Shown here piece after piece: positions 53,708 through 63,981 of a stretch of DNA of 64,000 bases (its first letter is position 1; each line of letters opens with the position of its first letter). This DNA is from Alcanivoracaceae bacterium. GTDB lineage: Bacteria; Pseudomonadota; Gammaproteobacteria; Pseudomonadales; Alcanivoracaceae. Where the stretch lies: the NCBI GenBank assembly GCA_023146255.1, contig JAGLCJ010000011.1, positions 19,992-83,991 on the forward strand, in the 5' to 3' direction. A model generated the notes under the pieces. That model had not been told where the DNA came from, ran no database searches, and saw nothing but the letters and a program-made list of their open reading frames with translations. Position numbers and translations under genes: made by a program.

Positions 53708-53719
53708 GTGGTCACCGGA

Positions 53720-55531
53720 TTACTGCTCCAGCGCAAACAGCTCTTTTTTCAGTTGCATGGTTGAGCGAGTCGGCTTCAGGCAGGCCTCTGCATGCGCTCT
53801 GGCACGCGGCAGCATGCGCTCGAAGTAGAAATCCGCGGTAGCCAGCTTGGCCTCGTAGAATTCCTTCGGCTCGTTGCCGCCGTTTTGCAGCTTGTCCTGT
53901 GCGACCGCTGCCTGCAGTGCCCAGAAGTACGCCATCATCGCGTAGCCGGAATACATCAGGAAGTCGTGGCTGGCGGTGCTGACCATGTCACGATCCTTTG
54001 CCGCCACCAGCATGATGCGGGTAGTCAGGTAGTTCCACTGCGCTGCGATTTTCAGCAGCTTCCAGGCATACGGGCGCAGTGTGCTGTTGCCCATATTGCT
54101 GGTGCCAAAAGACACCAGCTTCTGGCTGAATTCACGCACACACTTGCCCTTGGTGGACAGCAGTACCTTGCGGCCGAGCAGGTCGAGAGCCTGAATGCCG
54201 GTGGTGCCTTCGTACAGCGTGGAGATGCGGGCATCGCGGGCAATCTGCTCCATGCCATGCTCACGGATATAGCCGTGGCCACCGTAAACCTGCATACCGA
54301 TGTTGGCCGCTTCCAGACCCATCTCGGTGAGGAAGCCTTTCAGGATCGGTGTCAGGAAACCGAGCTTGTCGTCCCAGTAGTCGTACTTCTTCATGTCGTT
54401 TTCGAGCAGGCCGCTGATCATCTTGTCAGCGTACTGGGCACCGTAATACAGCATGGCGCGACCGCCTTCGGCGATGGCTTTCTGGGTCAGCAGCATGCGG
54501 CGCACGTCACCATGGTGAACGATGGCGTCGGCAATGGATTCCGGATCTTTCTTGCCAGACAGGGCGCGCATCGAGCGACGATCCAGCGCGTACGGCACCG
54601 AACCCTGATAGGACAGCTCGGCATGGCAGATGCCCTGCATGGCGGTACCGATACGGGCCGAGTTCATGAACGTGAACATGGCTTCCAGGCCCTTGTTCGG
54701 CTCGGCAATCATAAAGCCGGTGGCACCATCAAAATTCATCACGCAGGTGGCGGAGGCCTTGATGCCCATCTTGTGTTCGATCGAACCGCAGCTGACACCG
54801 TGCGGCTCGCCGATTTTGCCCGGCAGATACTTCGGCACGATAAACAGGGAGATACCACGGGTGCCCGCCGGTGCATCCGGCAGACGCGCCAGCACGATGT
54901 GAATAATGTTTTCGGTCAGGTCATGCTCGCCGGAGGAAATGAAAATCTTGGTGCCGGTGATTTTGTAGCTGCCATCCGCCTGCGGCTCGGCTTTGGTTTT
55001 CATCTGACCAAGGTCGGTGCCGCAATGCGGCTCGGTCAGACACATGGTGCCGCCCCAGCGACCTTCGGTCAGCGGTACCAGATATTCCTGCTTCTGCGCT
55101 TCGCTGCCGTGCATCATGATGGTGTTCATGGCGCCCAGCGACAGGCCCGGATACATCGAGAACGACCAGTTCGCGGTGCCCATCATTTCCTGCTTGAACA
55201 GGCCCAGCGACATCGGCAAGCCCTGACCGCCGTACTCGACCGGGTGCGACAAACCCTGCCAGCCACCGGCAACGTAATCGTCGTAGGCCTCCTTGAAACC
55301 TTTCGGCGTGGTGACCTTGCCGTTATCAAAGTGGCAGCCTTCCTCGTCGCCGGACTGATACAGCGGCGCAATGGTGTTTTCACACAGCTTGGCCATCTCC
55401 GAGATGATTGCCTCGACCATGTCCGGGGTCGCTTCGCCACCGTTTGGCAGGGCCTTGTAATGGCTCTCGAAGTCGAACACTTCGTTCATCAGGAAACGCA
55501 TGTCACGGACGGGGGCCTTGTACTGGGGCAT
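53720..55531 (-). CDS. Acyl-CoA dehydrogenase, C-terminal-domain type
   Basis: A 603-residue flavoprotein. MCLTEPHCGTDLGQMKTKAE and the FAD-binding motif ISSGEHDLTENIIHI are family-specific. The catalytic Glu is expected near YEGTTGIQALDLLGRKV, and an extra C-terminal domain (about 470-600) matches the long DUF1974-like or dimethylsulfoniopropionate-type ACADs. It would oxidise acyl-CoA in the first step of beta-oxidation; chain length is not readable. No neighbouring ETF gene is present. Confidence 0.92.
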   Translation of the reverse strand: MPQYKAPVRDMRFLMNEVFDFESHYKALPNGGEATPDMVEAIISEMAKLCENTIAPLYQSGDEEGCHFDNGKVTTPKGFKEAYDDYVAGGWQGLSHPVEYGGQGLPMSLGLFKQEMMGTANWSFSMYPGLSLGAMNTIMMHGSEAQKQEYLVPLTEGRWGGTMCLTEPHCGTDLGQMKTKAEPQADGSYKITGTKIFISSGEHDLTENIIHIVLARLPDAPAGTRGISLFIVPKYLPGKIGEPHGVSCGSIEHKMGIKASATCVMNFDGATGFMIAEPNKGLEAMFTFMNSARIGTAMQGICHAELSYQGSVPYALDRRSMRALSGKKDPESIADAIVHHGDVRRMLLTQKAIAEGGRAMLYYGAQYADKMISGLLENDMKKYDYWDDKLGFLTPILKGFLTEMGLEAANIGMQVYGGHGYIREHGMEQIARDARISTLYEGTTGIQALDLLGRKVLLSTKGKCVREFSQKLVSFGTSNMGNSTLRPYAWKLLKIAAQWNYLTTRIMLVAAKDRDMVSTASHDFLMYSGYAMMAYFWALQAAVAQDKLQNGGNEPKEFYEAKLATADFYFERMLPRARAHAEACLKPTRSTMQLKKELFALEQ

Positions 55532-55669
55532 AAATCACCTCGAAAAAAGTCGGCTTCGGTGGGAATCAGTTAACAGCTGTTCCCGATGGCGGCGATTTAT
55601 AGCGGAACGGGCGGGGCGAAGCTTTGACCTGAAAAACCGGCAGGGCGGGCGCTAGTGGGAATCGCGCCC

Positions 55670-57367
<1,698 letters not shown>

Positions 57368-57528
57368 AAGGAGAGTTCCCGGTTAAAGCAGCAGTATACG
57401 CAGGAAAGTCCGGCCACTATAGGCGGTGATCTGAGAGCGCTTGGGCAGGTGCGTACCAATACTGTGGCATCGAACAGACAAAGCTTCTGTTGCACTGGTA
57501 TCAGGATAGTCATTCCTTGAGCTGGGAC

Positions 57529-57550
57529 GGGTTATCAAATAAGATAACCC
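57529..57550 (+). promoter_or_regulatory. Inverted-repeat operator of the first toxin-antitoxin module
   Basis: GGGTTATC (57529-57536) and GATAACCC (57543-57550) are perfect 8-bp arms around AAATAA, 13 bases before the toxin ATG. This is the expected position for the binding site of the XRE-type antitoxin. Confidence 0.7.
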
Positions 57551-57562
57551 GCAGATAATGTA

Positions 57563-57889
57563 ATGATCTGGACAGTGACATTTCATCCTGGTGTTGCCGA
57601 CCAGCTTCTCGACATGCCAGCAGGGATTCAGGCACGAATGATCCGCCTGCTGGAAGTAATGGAACACCATGGCCCCAACCTTGGCGCTCCCCATACCAAG
57701 TCGATGGGAGGTGGGCTGTTCGAAATCAGGGCGAAGGCAAAGGAAGGCATCGGACGCGGGCTGTTCTGCTACGCCGACGGTCGTTGCATCCATGTGCTGG
57801 TTGTCTTCGTCAAAAAAAGTCAGAAGACACCGGGACACATGCTGTCACTGGCGAGATCAAGAATGCGGGAGGTTACCGGCCATGAGTGA
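57563..57889 (+). CDS. RelE/ParE-superfamily toxin, HigB/Gp49-like
   Basis: A 108-residue protein. VTFHPGVADQLLDMPAGIQA at the start, LFEIRAKAKEGIGRGLFCYA in the middle and VVFVKKSQKTPGHMLSLARS at the end are typical of phage Gp49-like HigB toxins, which cleave mRNA at the ribosome. It overlaps the next gene, an XRE antitoxin, by 8 bases, in the toxin-first order usual for higBA. An inverted repeat sits just upstream. Confidence 0.9.
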   Translation: MIWTVTFHPGVADQLLDMPAGIQARMIRLLEVMEHHGPNLGAPHTKSMGGGLFEIRAKAKEGIGRGLFCYADGRCIHVLVVFVKKSQKTPGHMLSLARSRMREVTGHE

Positions 57890-58169
57890 ACTTGCGAGGC
57901 TCAAAAAGAAAGCCCTCACCAATCCTGCAGTGAAACGGGAATATGAAGCGCTGGAGGACGAGTTCGCAGTTATTGAAATGTTGCTTGCGATGCGTGCAGC
58001 CGCCGGCCTCACGCAGAGTGAGCTGGCCGTCCGATTGGGGACGCAGAAAAGCAACATCAGCCGGCTGGAAAACGGCCGCTCCAATCCCAGCTGGGCCACT
58101 TTGCAGAAATATGCGGCAGCGTGCGGATTCCACCTGCAGCTGGACGCAACCCCGTTGGCACGGTCATGA
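57882..58169 (+). CDS. XRE-family antitoxin, HigA-like
   Basis: A 95-residue protein. Residues 1-35 are helical and toxin-facing by analogy; residues 38-80 are an HTH_3 domain (LTQSELAVRLGTQKSNISRL). It neutralises the upstream toxin and probably represses the operon through the inverted repeat at 57529-57550. The ATG lies within the end of the toxin gene. Confidence 0.9.
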   Translation: MSELARLKKKALTNPAVKREYEALEDEFAVIEMLLAMRAAAGLTQSELAVRLGTQKSNISRLENGRSNPSWATLQKYAAACGFHLQLDATPLARS

Positions 58170-58208
58170 ATTCAGGTCTTTGACTGGTGCTGATTGCGCC
58201 ACCTCCGC

Positions 58209-58254
58209 TTGGTAATCTGTTTCCATGTCGCTATGATGTTTTGACGTTATAACG
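58209..58254 (+). promoter_or_regulatory. Promoter and palindromic operator of the second toxin-antitoxin module
   Basis: TTGGTA (58209-58214) and TATGAT (58232-58237) are separated by 17 bases. A 10-bp palindrome CGTTATAACG (58245-58254) lies at the expected transcription start and is a likely ribbon-helix-helix antitoxin site, 27 bases before the antitoxin ATG. Confidence 0.6.
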
Positions 58255-58280
58255 CCAGAATGTTCTTCACAGGACCCATC

Positions 58281-58514
58281 ATGAGCGAACCGCTGAAGCG
58301 CTCCACCATTTACTTCGACGCCGCCCTGCATACAGCCCTGCGGCTCAAGGCTGCGCATAGCCACCGCAGCGTTTCCGAGATCGTCAACGACGCGGTGCGG
58401 GCAGCGCTGGCGGAGGATCAGGAAGACCTCAGTGCTTTCGAGGACCGGGTCGCCGAGCCGACCATCAGCTACGAGGCCTTGCTTAACGACCTCAAGGCGC
58501 ATGGCAAGATATAA
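58281..58514 (+). CDS. Ribbon-helix-helix antitoxin, CopG/RelB-like
   Basis: A 77-residue protein. KRSTIYFDAALHTALRLKAA is the beta-strand and first helix of a ribbon-helix-helix domain, followed by HRSVSEIVNDAVRAALAED; the acidic C-terminal half would bind the toxin. It overlaps the toxin gene by 14 bases, in antitoxin-first order. The ATG at 58281 is preferred over an earlier one because it gives the family start. Confidence 0.9.
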   Translation: MSEPLKRSTIYFDAALHTALRLKAAHSHRSVSEIVNDAVRAALAEDQEDLSAFEDRVAEPTISYEALLNDLKAHGKI

Positions 58515-58758
58515 GCTCGTTGTCCGCCGCTCGGTGGCGAAAGATCTGCGATCCCTGCCGCAGGCGGACGTCGCCCGGATTCTGGTGCGCATCGAAGCCC
58601 TGCAGATGGATCCGCGGCCGCCCGGCTGCGAAAAGCTCTCCGGCCTGGAGCGCTACCGCATTCGTCAGGGCGTCTATCGCATCCTCTATGAAATCGCCGA
58701 TGAGGTGCTGACCGTGGTGGTGGTCAAGGTCGGGCATCGGCGCGAGGTGTATCGATAA
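58501..58758 (+). CDS. RelE/ParE-family toxin
   Basis: An 85-residue basic protein: MARYKLVVRRSVAKDLRSLP, PPGCEKLSGLERYRIRQGVY and RILYEIADEVLTVVVVKVGH, the compact RelE fold with the conserved basic residues near the C-terminus (HRREVYR). It belongs with the ribbon-helix-helix antitoxin just upstream. Whether it cuts mRNA (RelE) or poisons gyrase (ParE) is not clear from the sequence. Confidence 0.9.
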   Translation: MARYKLVVRRSVAKDLRSLPQADVARILVRIEALQMDPRPPGCEKLSGLERYRIRQGVYRILYEIADEVLTVVVVKVGHRREVYR

Positions 58759-58794
58759 CCCCGGCACGAATCTTTAATTTCCCCGCCGCCCGCG

Positions 58795-58868
58795 TATACT
58801 ACGCGCCCTTTGCTCAAAATCTGAGCAGAATTAGTGTCGTTGGGCGCCTCTGCCCACTATATATAGTG
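58795..58868 (+). promoter_or_regulatory. mnmG leader: -10 element and two inverted repeats
   Basis: TATACT (58795-58800) is a good -10 hexamer without a clear -35. TGCTCA (58811-58816) and TGAGCA (58822-58827) form a small hairpin, and CACTATATATAGTG (58855-58868) is a perfect 14-bp palindrome 20 bases before the mnmG ATG. The function of either repeat is unknown. Confidence 0.5.
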
Positions 58869-58888
58869 TCCTGTCAGGTCGAGAGCCG

Positions 58889-60775
58889 ATGGATTTCGCG
58901 CAACGTTTCGATGTCATTGTCATTGGTGGTGGCCACGCCGGTACCGAAGCCGCGCTGGCGGCTGCGCGTATGGGTGCGGCAACGCTGCTGCTGACCCACA
59001 ACATCGAAACCCTCGGCCAGATGAGCTGCAACCCGGCCATCGGCGGTATCGGCAAGAGCCATCTGGTGAAAGAGATCGATGCGCTGGGCGGCGCCATGGC
59101 CCGCGCCACCGACCGCGCCGGTATCCAGTTCCGCGTGCTCAACGCCCGCAAGGGCCCGGCGGTACGCGCCACCCGCGCCCAGGCCGACCGCATTCTCTAC
59201 AAGGCGGCGATCCGCGGCATGCTGGAAAACCAGCCGAACCTGACCATCTTCCAGCAGGCGGTGGACGATTTGATCATGGATGGCGAGCGCTGCGTCGGCG
59301 CCGTCACCAATATGGGCCTGCGCTTCCACGCCCGCGCCGTGGTGCTGACCGCCGGCACCTTCCTCGGCGGCCGCATCCATATCGGCCTCGACAACCACAG
59401 CGGTGGTCGCGCCGGTGATCCGCCGTCTATTGCCCTAGCCAAGCGTCTGCGCGAATTGCCGCTGCGGGTCGAGCGCCTGAAAACCGGCACGCCGCCGCGC
59501 ATTGATGGCAAGAGCGTCGACTTCTCGGTAATGGAAAAGCAGTGGGGCGACACGCCGATCCCGGTGATGAGCTATATCGGCAGTGCCGACGAGCATCCCG
59601 AGCAGACCTGCTGCTACATCACCCACACCAATGAGCGCACCCACGACATTATCCGTTCCGGGTTTGATCGCTCGCCGATGTTTACCGGCGTCATCGAAGG
59701 CACCGGGCCGCGTTACTGCCCGAGCATCGAGGACAAGGTCAATCGCTACGCCGACAAGACCAACCACCAGATTTTTGTCGAGCCGGAAGGCCTGACCACC
59801 CACGAGTTGTATCCGAACGGCATCTCCACTTCATTGCCGTTTGATATCCAGCTGGCCGCCGTGCGTTCGATTCGTGGTTTTGAAAACGCCCACATCACCC
59901 GGCCCGGTTACGCGATTGAATACGATTACTTCAATCCGCAGGATCTCAAGCACTCGCTGGAAACCAAGCACGTGCCCGGCCTGTTCTTTGCCGGCCAGAT
60001 CAACGGCACCACCGGTTACGAAGAAGCCGGTGCCCAGGGCCTACTGGCGGGCATCAACGCTGCGCTGTTGGCAAGTGATCGCGAACCCTGGAGCCCGCGC
60101 CGCGAAGAGGCTTACATCGGTGTGCTGGTGGATGACCTGATCACCCTCGGCACCCGCGAGCCGTACCGCATGTTTACCAGCCGCGCTGAGTACCGCTTGC
60201 TGCTGCGCGAAGACAATGCTGATTTGCGCCTGACTGAAAAAGGCCGCGAGCTCGGTCTGGTTGATGATCAGCGCTGGAGTGTTTTCTGCGCCAAGCGCGA
60301 AGGCATGGAGCGCGAACAGACGCGCCTGAAAACCAGCTGGATCCAGCCCGGCACCGACAAGGCGGAAAAGGTCAACGCGCTGCTCGACAAACCGATCAGC
60401 CACGAATACAGCCTGCTTGATCTGCTGCGTCGCCCGGAAGTGGAATACCTGCCGCTGATGCAGGCTGCCGGGTTTGAACCGGAAGCACCGGCGGTGGCCG
60501 AGCAGGTGGAAATTCTCGCCAAGTACGCCGGCTATATTGATCGTCAGGCCGACGAAGTGGAAAAACTGCGCGCCAGCGAAAACACTGCACTGCCAGCGGA
60601 TTTTGATTACGCCATTGTCAGTGGCCTGTCGAATGAACTGCGGCAGAAGTTGCAGGACATCCGCCCGCAGACACTGGGCCAGGCCAGCCGCATTTCCGGC
60701 ATGACCCCGGCGGCGATTTCGCTTTTGCGGATTTACCTGAAAAAACACAGCGCCGGGCGCCAGGTTAAAGCATGA
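58889..60775 (+). CDS. mnmG: tRNA uridine-5-carboxymethylaminomethyl modification enzyme
   Basis: A 628-residue FAD protein with VIVIGGGHAGTEAALAAARM (FAD fold), GQMSCNPAIGGIGKSHLVKE, the RCVGAVTN region, FFAGQINGTTGYEEAGAQGL and a helical C-terminal domain. It works with MnmE to modify the wobble uridine of several tRNAs. It overlaps rsmG by 4 bases. Both genes precede parA and parB as in most Gammaproteobacteria. Confidence 0.99.
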   Translation: MDFAQRFDVIVIGGGHAGTEAALAAARMGAATLLLTHNIETLGQMSCNPAIGGIGKSHLVKEIDALGGAMARATDRAGIQFRVLNARKGPAVRATRAQADRILYKAAIRGMLENQPNLTIFQQAVDDLIMDGERCVGAVTNMGLRFHARAVVLTAGTFLGGRIHIGLDNHSGGRAGDPPSIALAKRLRELPLRVERLKTGTPPRIDGKSVDFSVMEKQWGDTPIPVMSYIGSADEHPEQTCCYITHTNERTHDIIRSGFDRSPMFTGVIEGTGPRYCPSIEDKVNRYADKTNHQIFVEPEGLTTHELYPNGISTSLPFDIQLAAVRSIRGFENAHITRPGYAIEYDYFNPQDLKHSLETKHVPGLFFAGQINGTTGYEEAGAQGLLAGINAALLASDREPWSPRREEAYIGVLVDDLITLGTREPYRMFTSRAEYRLLLREDNADLRLTEKGRELGLVDDQRWSVFCAKREGMEREQTRLKTSWIQPGTDKAEKVNALLDKPISHEYSLLDLLRRPEVEYLPLMQAAGFEPEAPAVAEQVEILAKYAGYIDRQADEVEKLRASENTALPADFDYAIVSGLSNELRQKLQDIRPQTLGQASRISGMTPAAISLLRIYLKKHSAGRQVKA

Positions 60776-61392
60776 ATCTGGAAAGAATGCTTGCCGATGG
60801 TGCACGCACCCTCGGCATCGAACTCTCGTCGGCGCAGCAACAGCAGCTGCTCGACTATGTCGGGCTGCTGAATAAATGGAACAAGGCCTACAACCTGACC
60901 GCCGTGCGCGAGCCGGCCGAGATGGTGGTACGCCATTTGCTAGATTCGCTCAGTGTGCTGCCGCACGTACAAGCCACTGAAATAGTTGATGTCGGCACCG
61001 GGGCCGGCATTCCGGGGATCCCGCTGGCGATTGCCCTGCCGGCGTTGAAGGTGACCTTGCTGGACAGCAACGGCAAGAAAACCCGTTTTGCCAAGCAGGC
61101 CGCACTTGAGCTCGGATTGGCCAATGTCGAGGTTGTGCAGGCCCGGGCAGAGCAGTACCGTAATGCCTCACCTCAGGTGATCAGCCGGGCCTTTGCCTCG
61201 TTGCCGGACATGCTCGACGTCGCCGGCCACTTGCTGGCCCCCGGTGGTCGCATGCTGGCGATGAAAGCGGCGCTCACCGATGTGGAAATGGCCGGCGTGC
61301 AAGCGCCATGGAAAGCCGAGCGAATTGCATTGACGGTGCCGGGGCTCGATGAGCGCCGGCAACTGATTATTCTGACGCGCAACGTTGCATAA
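60772..61392 (+). CDS. rsmG: 16S rRNA (guanine-N7) methyltransferase G
   Basis: A 206-residue Rossmann-fold enzyme. KWNKAYNLTAVREPAEMVVR and IVDVGTGAGIPGIPLAIALP (the SAM-binding region), then RAEQYRNASPQVISRAFASL, are family motifs. It methylates G527 of 16S rRNA. Its ATG overlaps the mnmG stop (ATGA), giving coupled expression. Confidence 0.98.
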   Translation: MNLERMLADGARTLGIELSSAQQQQLLDYVGLLNKWNKAYNLTAVREPAEMVVRHLLDSLSVLPHVQATEIVDVGTGAGIPGIPLAIALPALKVTLLDSNGKKTRFAKQAALELGLANVEVVQARAEQYRNASPQVISRAFASLPDMLDVAGHLLAPGGRMLAMKAALTDVEMAGVQAPWKAERIALTVPGLDERRQLIILTRNVA

Positions 61393-61414
61393 CGTTGAAT
61401 AAGGAGACGAGTTT

Positions 61415-62212
61415 GTGACCACGGTGTTCGCAGTCGCCAACCAGAAAGGAGGTGTGGGTAAAACCACATCCAGCGTCAACCTGGCCGCCTCGCTGGCCGC
61501 TACCCGCAAGCGGGTGCTGCTGATCGACAGCGATCCCCAGGGCAATGCCACCTCCGGCTCCGGCGTCGACAAACACGGCGTTGAGCACACCATTTACGAC
61601 GTGCTGATGGACGAAGTGGAAATCGAGCACGCCATTGTCAAAACCCCGGAAGCCAGCGGGTTTGATCTGATCGCCGCCAACGAAGACCTGACCGCCGCCG
61701 AAGTCCAGATGCTCGATTTGAAGCTGAAGGAATTCCGCCTGCGTAACGCGCTGGCGCGGATCAAGAACAAGTACGATTACATCCTGATCGACTGCCCGCC
61801 ATCGCTGAACATGCTGACGGTGAACGCACTGACCGCTGCCGATTCGGTGATCGTGCCGCTGCAGTGCGAATACTACGCACTGGAAGGTCTGACCGCGCTG
61901 ATCAACACCATCGAAAAAATCCGCACAGTGCTGAACCCGAAACTGCATATCGGCGGCATCCTGCGCACCATGTACGACCCGCGCATCAGCCTGTCGAACG
62001 ATGTTTCCAACCAGTTGATCCAGCATTTCGGGGAAAAGGTGTACCGCACCATCATCCCGCGCAACGTGCGGCTGGCGGAAGCGCCCAGCCACGGCGCGCC
62101 GGTAATTACCTATGACGCCAAATCCCGTGGCGCCATCAGCTACCTTGCCCTGGCCGGCGAGATCCTGCGCCGCGAGCAAGCCCTGCAACAGCAGGAAGCC
62201 GCCAAGGCCTGA
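61415..62212 (+). CDS. parA: Chromosome-partitioning ATPase ParA
   Basis: A 265-residue protein with the deviant Walker A KGGVGKTTSSVNLA near the N-terminus, VLLIDSDPQGNATSG and the family's DYILIDCPPSLN. It moves ParB-bound origins apart on the nucleoid. Translation starts at a GTG after AAGGAG. It lies 22 bp after rsmG and 17 bp before parB. Confidence 0.98.
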   Translation: MTTVFAVANQKGGVGKTTSSVNLAASLAATRKRVLLIDSDPQGNATSGSGVDKHGVEHTIYDVLMDEVEIEHAIVKTPEASGFDLIAANEDLTAAEVQMLDLKLKEFRLRNALARIKNKYDYILIDCPPSLNMLTVNALTAADSVIVPLQCEYYALEGLTALINTIEKIRTVLNPKLHIGGILRTMYDPRISLSNDVSNQLIQHFGEKVYRTIIPRNVRLAEAPSHGAPVITYDAKSRGAISYLALAGEILRREQALQQQEAAKA

Positions 62213-62229
62213 AATAAATTCGAGGAAAT

Positions 62230-63150
62230 ATGGACATGGCAGTGAAAAAGAAACGGGGACTCAGCAAAGGACTGGATGCACTGCTCGGCAGCGCCATGCC
62301 ACCCCGTGAAGAAGTCAGCCTGCACGACGACGGCCTTGAAGTAACCACCCCGGCCAGCGCAAGCCAACCGGCCCGCGACGGCGAACTGCGCCGCCTGCCG
62401 GTAGAGCTGCTGCAGCGTGGCCGTTACCAGCCGCGCCGTGACATGTCGCCGGAAGCCCTCGAAGAGCTGGCGGAATCGATCAAGGCCCAGGGCGTGATGC
62501 AGCCGATCGTGGTGCGCCCGATCAGCGACACCCGCTACGAAATCATCGCCGGTGAACGCCGCTGGCGCGCCGCGCAAATGGCCGGCTTGCCGACCATCCC
62601 GGCCGTCATCCGTGAAGTCACGGACGAAGCCGCCATCGCCATGGCGCTGATCGAAAACATCCAGCGCGAAGACCTGAACCCGATGGAAGAGGCGTTCGCC
62701 CTGGCGCGCCTGAAAGACGAATTCGAACTGACCCACCAGCAAGTGGCCGACGCCGTAGGCAAATCCCGCGCCATGGTCACCAACCTGCTGCGCCTGATCT
62801 CGCTTGAAGAAGAAGTGAAAAAGTTGCTCGAGCATGGCGATCTGGAAATGGGCCATGCCCGCGCCCTGCTGGCACTGGGGGGCGACAAGCAGATCGCCGC
62901 CGCCCGCACCGTCGTCGCCAAGGGCCTGTCGGTACGCCAGACCGAAGCGCTGGTACGCGACTACGAGAAAGAAAAGCCGGTAAAGGAAATCGTCCGCGAA
63001 GACCCGAACGTGCGCCAGCTGGTCAGCGACATCTCCGACCGCATCGGCGCGCCGGTGCAACTACGCCAGGAGAAGGGCGGCAAGGGCAAGCTGGTGATCA
63101 GCTATAACAGTCTGGATGAGCTGGATGGGATTTTGGCCCACATCAAGTAG
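62230..63150 (+). CDS. parB: Chromosome-partitioning protein ParB
   Basis: A 306-residue protein. The N-terminal part holds LPVELLQRGRYQPRRDMSPE and the CTP-binding motif GERRWRAAQM with ENIQREDLNPMEEAF, followed by a helix-turn-helix that contacts parS (LTHQQVADAVGKSRAMVTNL) and a C-terminal dimerisation domain. It loads at parS and slides as a clamp. Its two perfect sites in the window are inside recF. The stop codon TAG is itself the first bases of a REP half element, followed by a terminator. Confidence 0.98.
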   Translation: MDMAVKKKRGLSKGLDALLGSAMPPREEVSLHDDGLEVTTPASASQPARDGELRRLPVELLQRGRYQPRRDMSPEALEELAESIKAQGVMQPIVVRPISDTRYEIIAGERRWRAAQMAGLPTIPAVIREVTDEAAIAMALIENIQREDLNPMEEAFALARLKDEFELTHQQVADAVGKSRAMVTNLLRLISLEEEVKKLLEHGDLEMGHARALLALGGDKQIAAARTVVAKGLSVRQTEALVRDYEKEKPVKEIVREDPNVRQLVSDISDRIGAPVQLRQEKGGKGKLVISYNSLDELDGILAHIK

Positions 63151-63170
63151 GAGCGGTCGACCGACCGCGA
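63147..63170 (+). repeat. REP-type half element overlapping the parB stop codon
   Basis: GTAGGAGCGGTCGACCGACC starts at 63147, so the TAG stop of parB (63148-63150) is part of the repeat. Only the left arm is present; the right arm with GCTCCTAC is missing and a terminator follows directly. Confidence 0.75.
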
Positions 63171-63172
63171 AC

Positions 63173-63198
63173 AAAAACGCCCCGAAAGGGGCGTTTTT
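63173..63198 (+). terminator. Intrinsic terminator after parB
   Basis: AAAAACGCCCC (63173-63183) pairs with GGGGCGTTTTT (63188-63198) around GAAA. It ends the mnmG-rsmG-parA-parB transcript. Confidence 0.95.
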
Positions 63199-63351
63199 GC
63201 GTTCTGGGGCCTGTAAACACCGCTGATGGCAATATAGAGGCATTCCAATAGCCTGATAAATCGGGTTATTTTGCTGGGAGATGCATGCAGGCGCAGAGTT
63301 ATATCGACGCGTCGAATGAATAAACTGTTACGTGTCCAATCGGAGGTAAAT

Positions 63352-63981
63352 ATGAGCACATATCCTCAACGTGTCGCAGACAACATATTGCCTCTATCGT
63401 TGGCTGGAACACTTCCTGAAGCATTTAAAGAGTGGTATTTCACTGAGAATATGGAGGATCACGAAATAGCAGAAGAGGACTGCGAGCTATGTGATCAGGA
63501 GCAGCTTAGGTACCACTTTGAGATACAAAACCGGCATACCAATCAACGCTTGTGGGTCGGATCAAGCTGCATTTTAAAGTTCCAGGTTCAGGTCTTTGAC
63601 AATGGCGCTTTACTAGATGCAAAAGGTTCAGCTAAAAAGCTTGAAGATCTTAAAAAGAAGATGAGGCTTGAGTCTTGTATTAAGGCGCTCAGAAAGCTGA
63701 CCACCTCAGAAGACAACGACATACTCTCCAACGCTCTAGATTTTTACCTAAAAAACAAGTGCCTGACTCCGAAGTTTGCATTTGTTGTATTTTGGCGTTT
63801 GAACAGCAACAAAATTGACCACAGCCCCTCATTCTTCAAGGTTGGCTTGAAAAAAGATAAATATAAGAGAGATTTAGCGCAGATGCCTCTGGATCGAGTT
63901 CATATGATCTGGCCTGCGCTATCAAGTAGCCAGCGAAAGCTGGCAATATCATATGGACATTCGGCACCTGGCAACACCTAG
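63352..63981 (+). CDS. Unknown protein with CxxC and VGSxCI motif
   Basis: A 209-residue protein that starts at the ATG at 63352, after CGGAGG. EEDCELCDQEQLRYHFEI followed by NQRLWVGSSCILKF is a Cys/His-type motif (C-x2-C ... VGSxC) that recurs in phage- and plasmid-encoded hypothetical proteins, and is probably metal-binding. The C-terminal two-thirds is helical and Lys-rich. Its base composition is clearly more AT-rich than the rest of the window, which suggests recent transfer. The function is unknown. Confidence 0.75.
   Translation: MSTYPQRVADNILPLSLAGTLPEAFKEWYFTENMEDHEIAEEDCELCDQEQLRYHFEIQNRHTNQRLWVGSSCILKFQVQVFDNGALLDAKGSAKKLEDLKKKMRLESCIKALRKLTTSEDNDILSNALDFYLKNKCLTPKFAFVVFWRLNSNKIDHSPSFFKVGLKKDKYKRDLAQMPLDRVHMIWPALSSSQRKLAISYGHSAPGNT

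Noticed and set aside
53792..55573. 593-codon plus-strand open frame opposite the acyl-CoA dehydrogenase
   Set aside because: It is exactly antisense to a well-conserved enzyme, has His/Gln/Arg-rich low-order composition and no recognisable motif. Long antisense frames are common in GC-rich genes.
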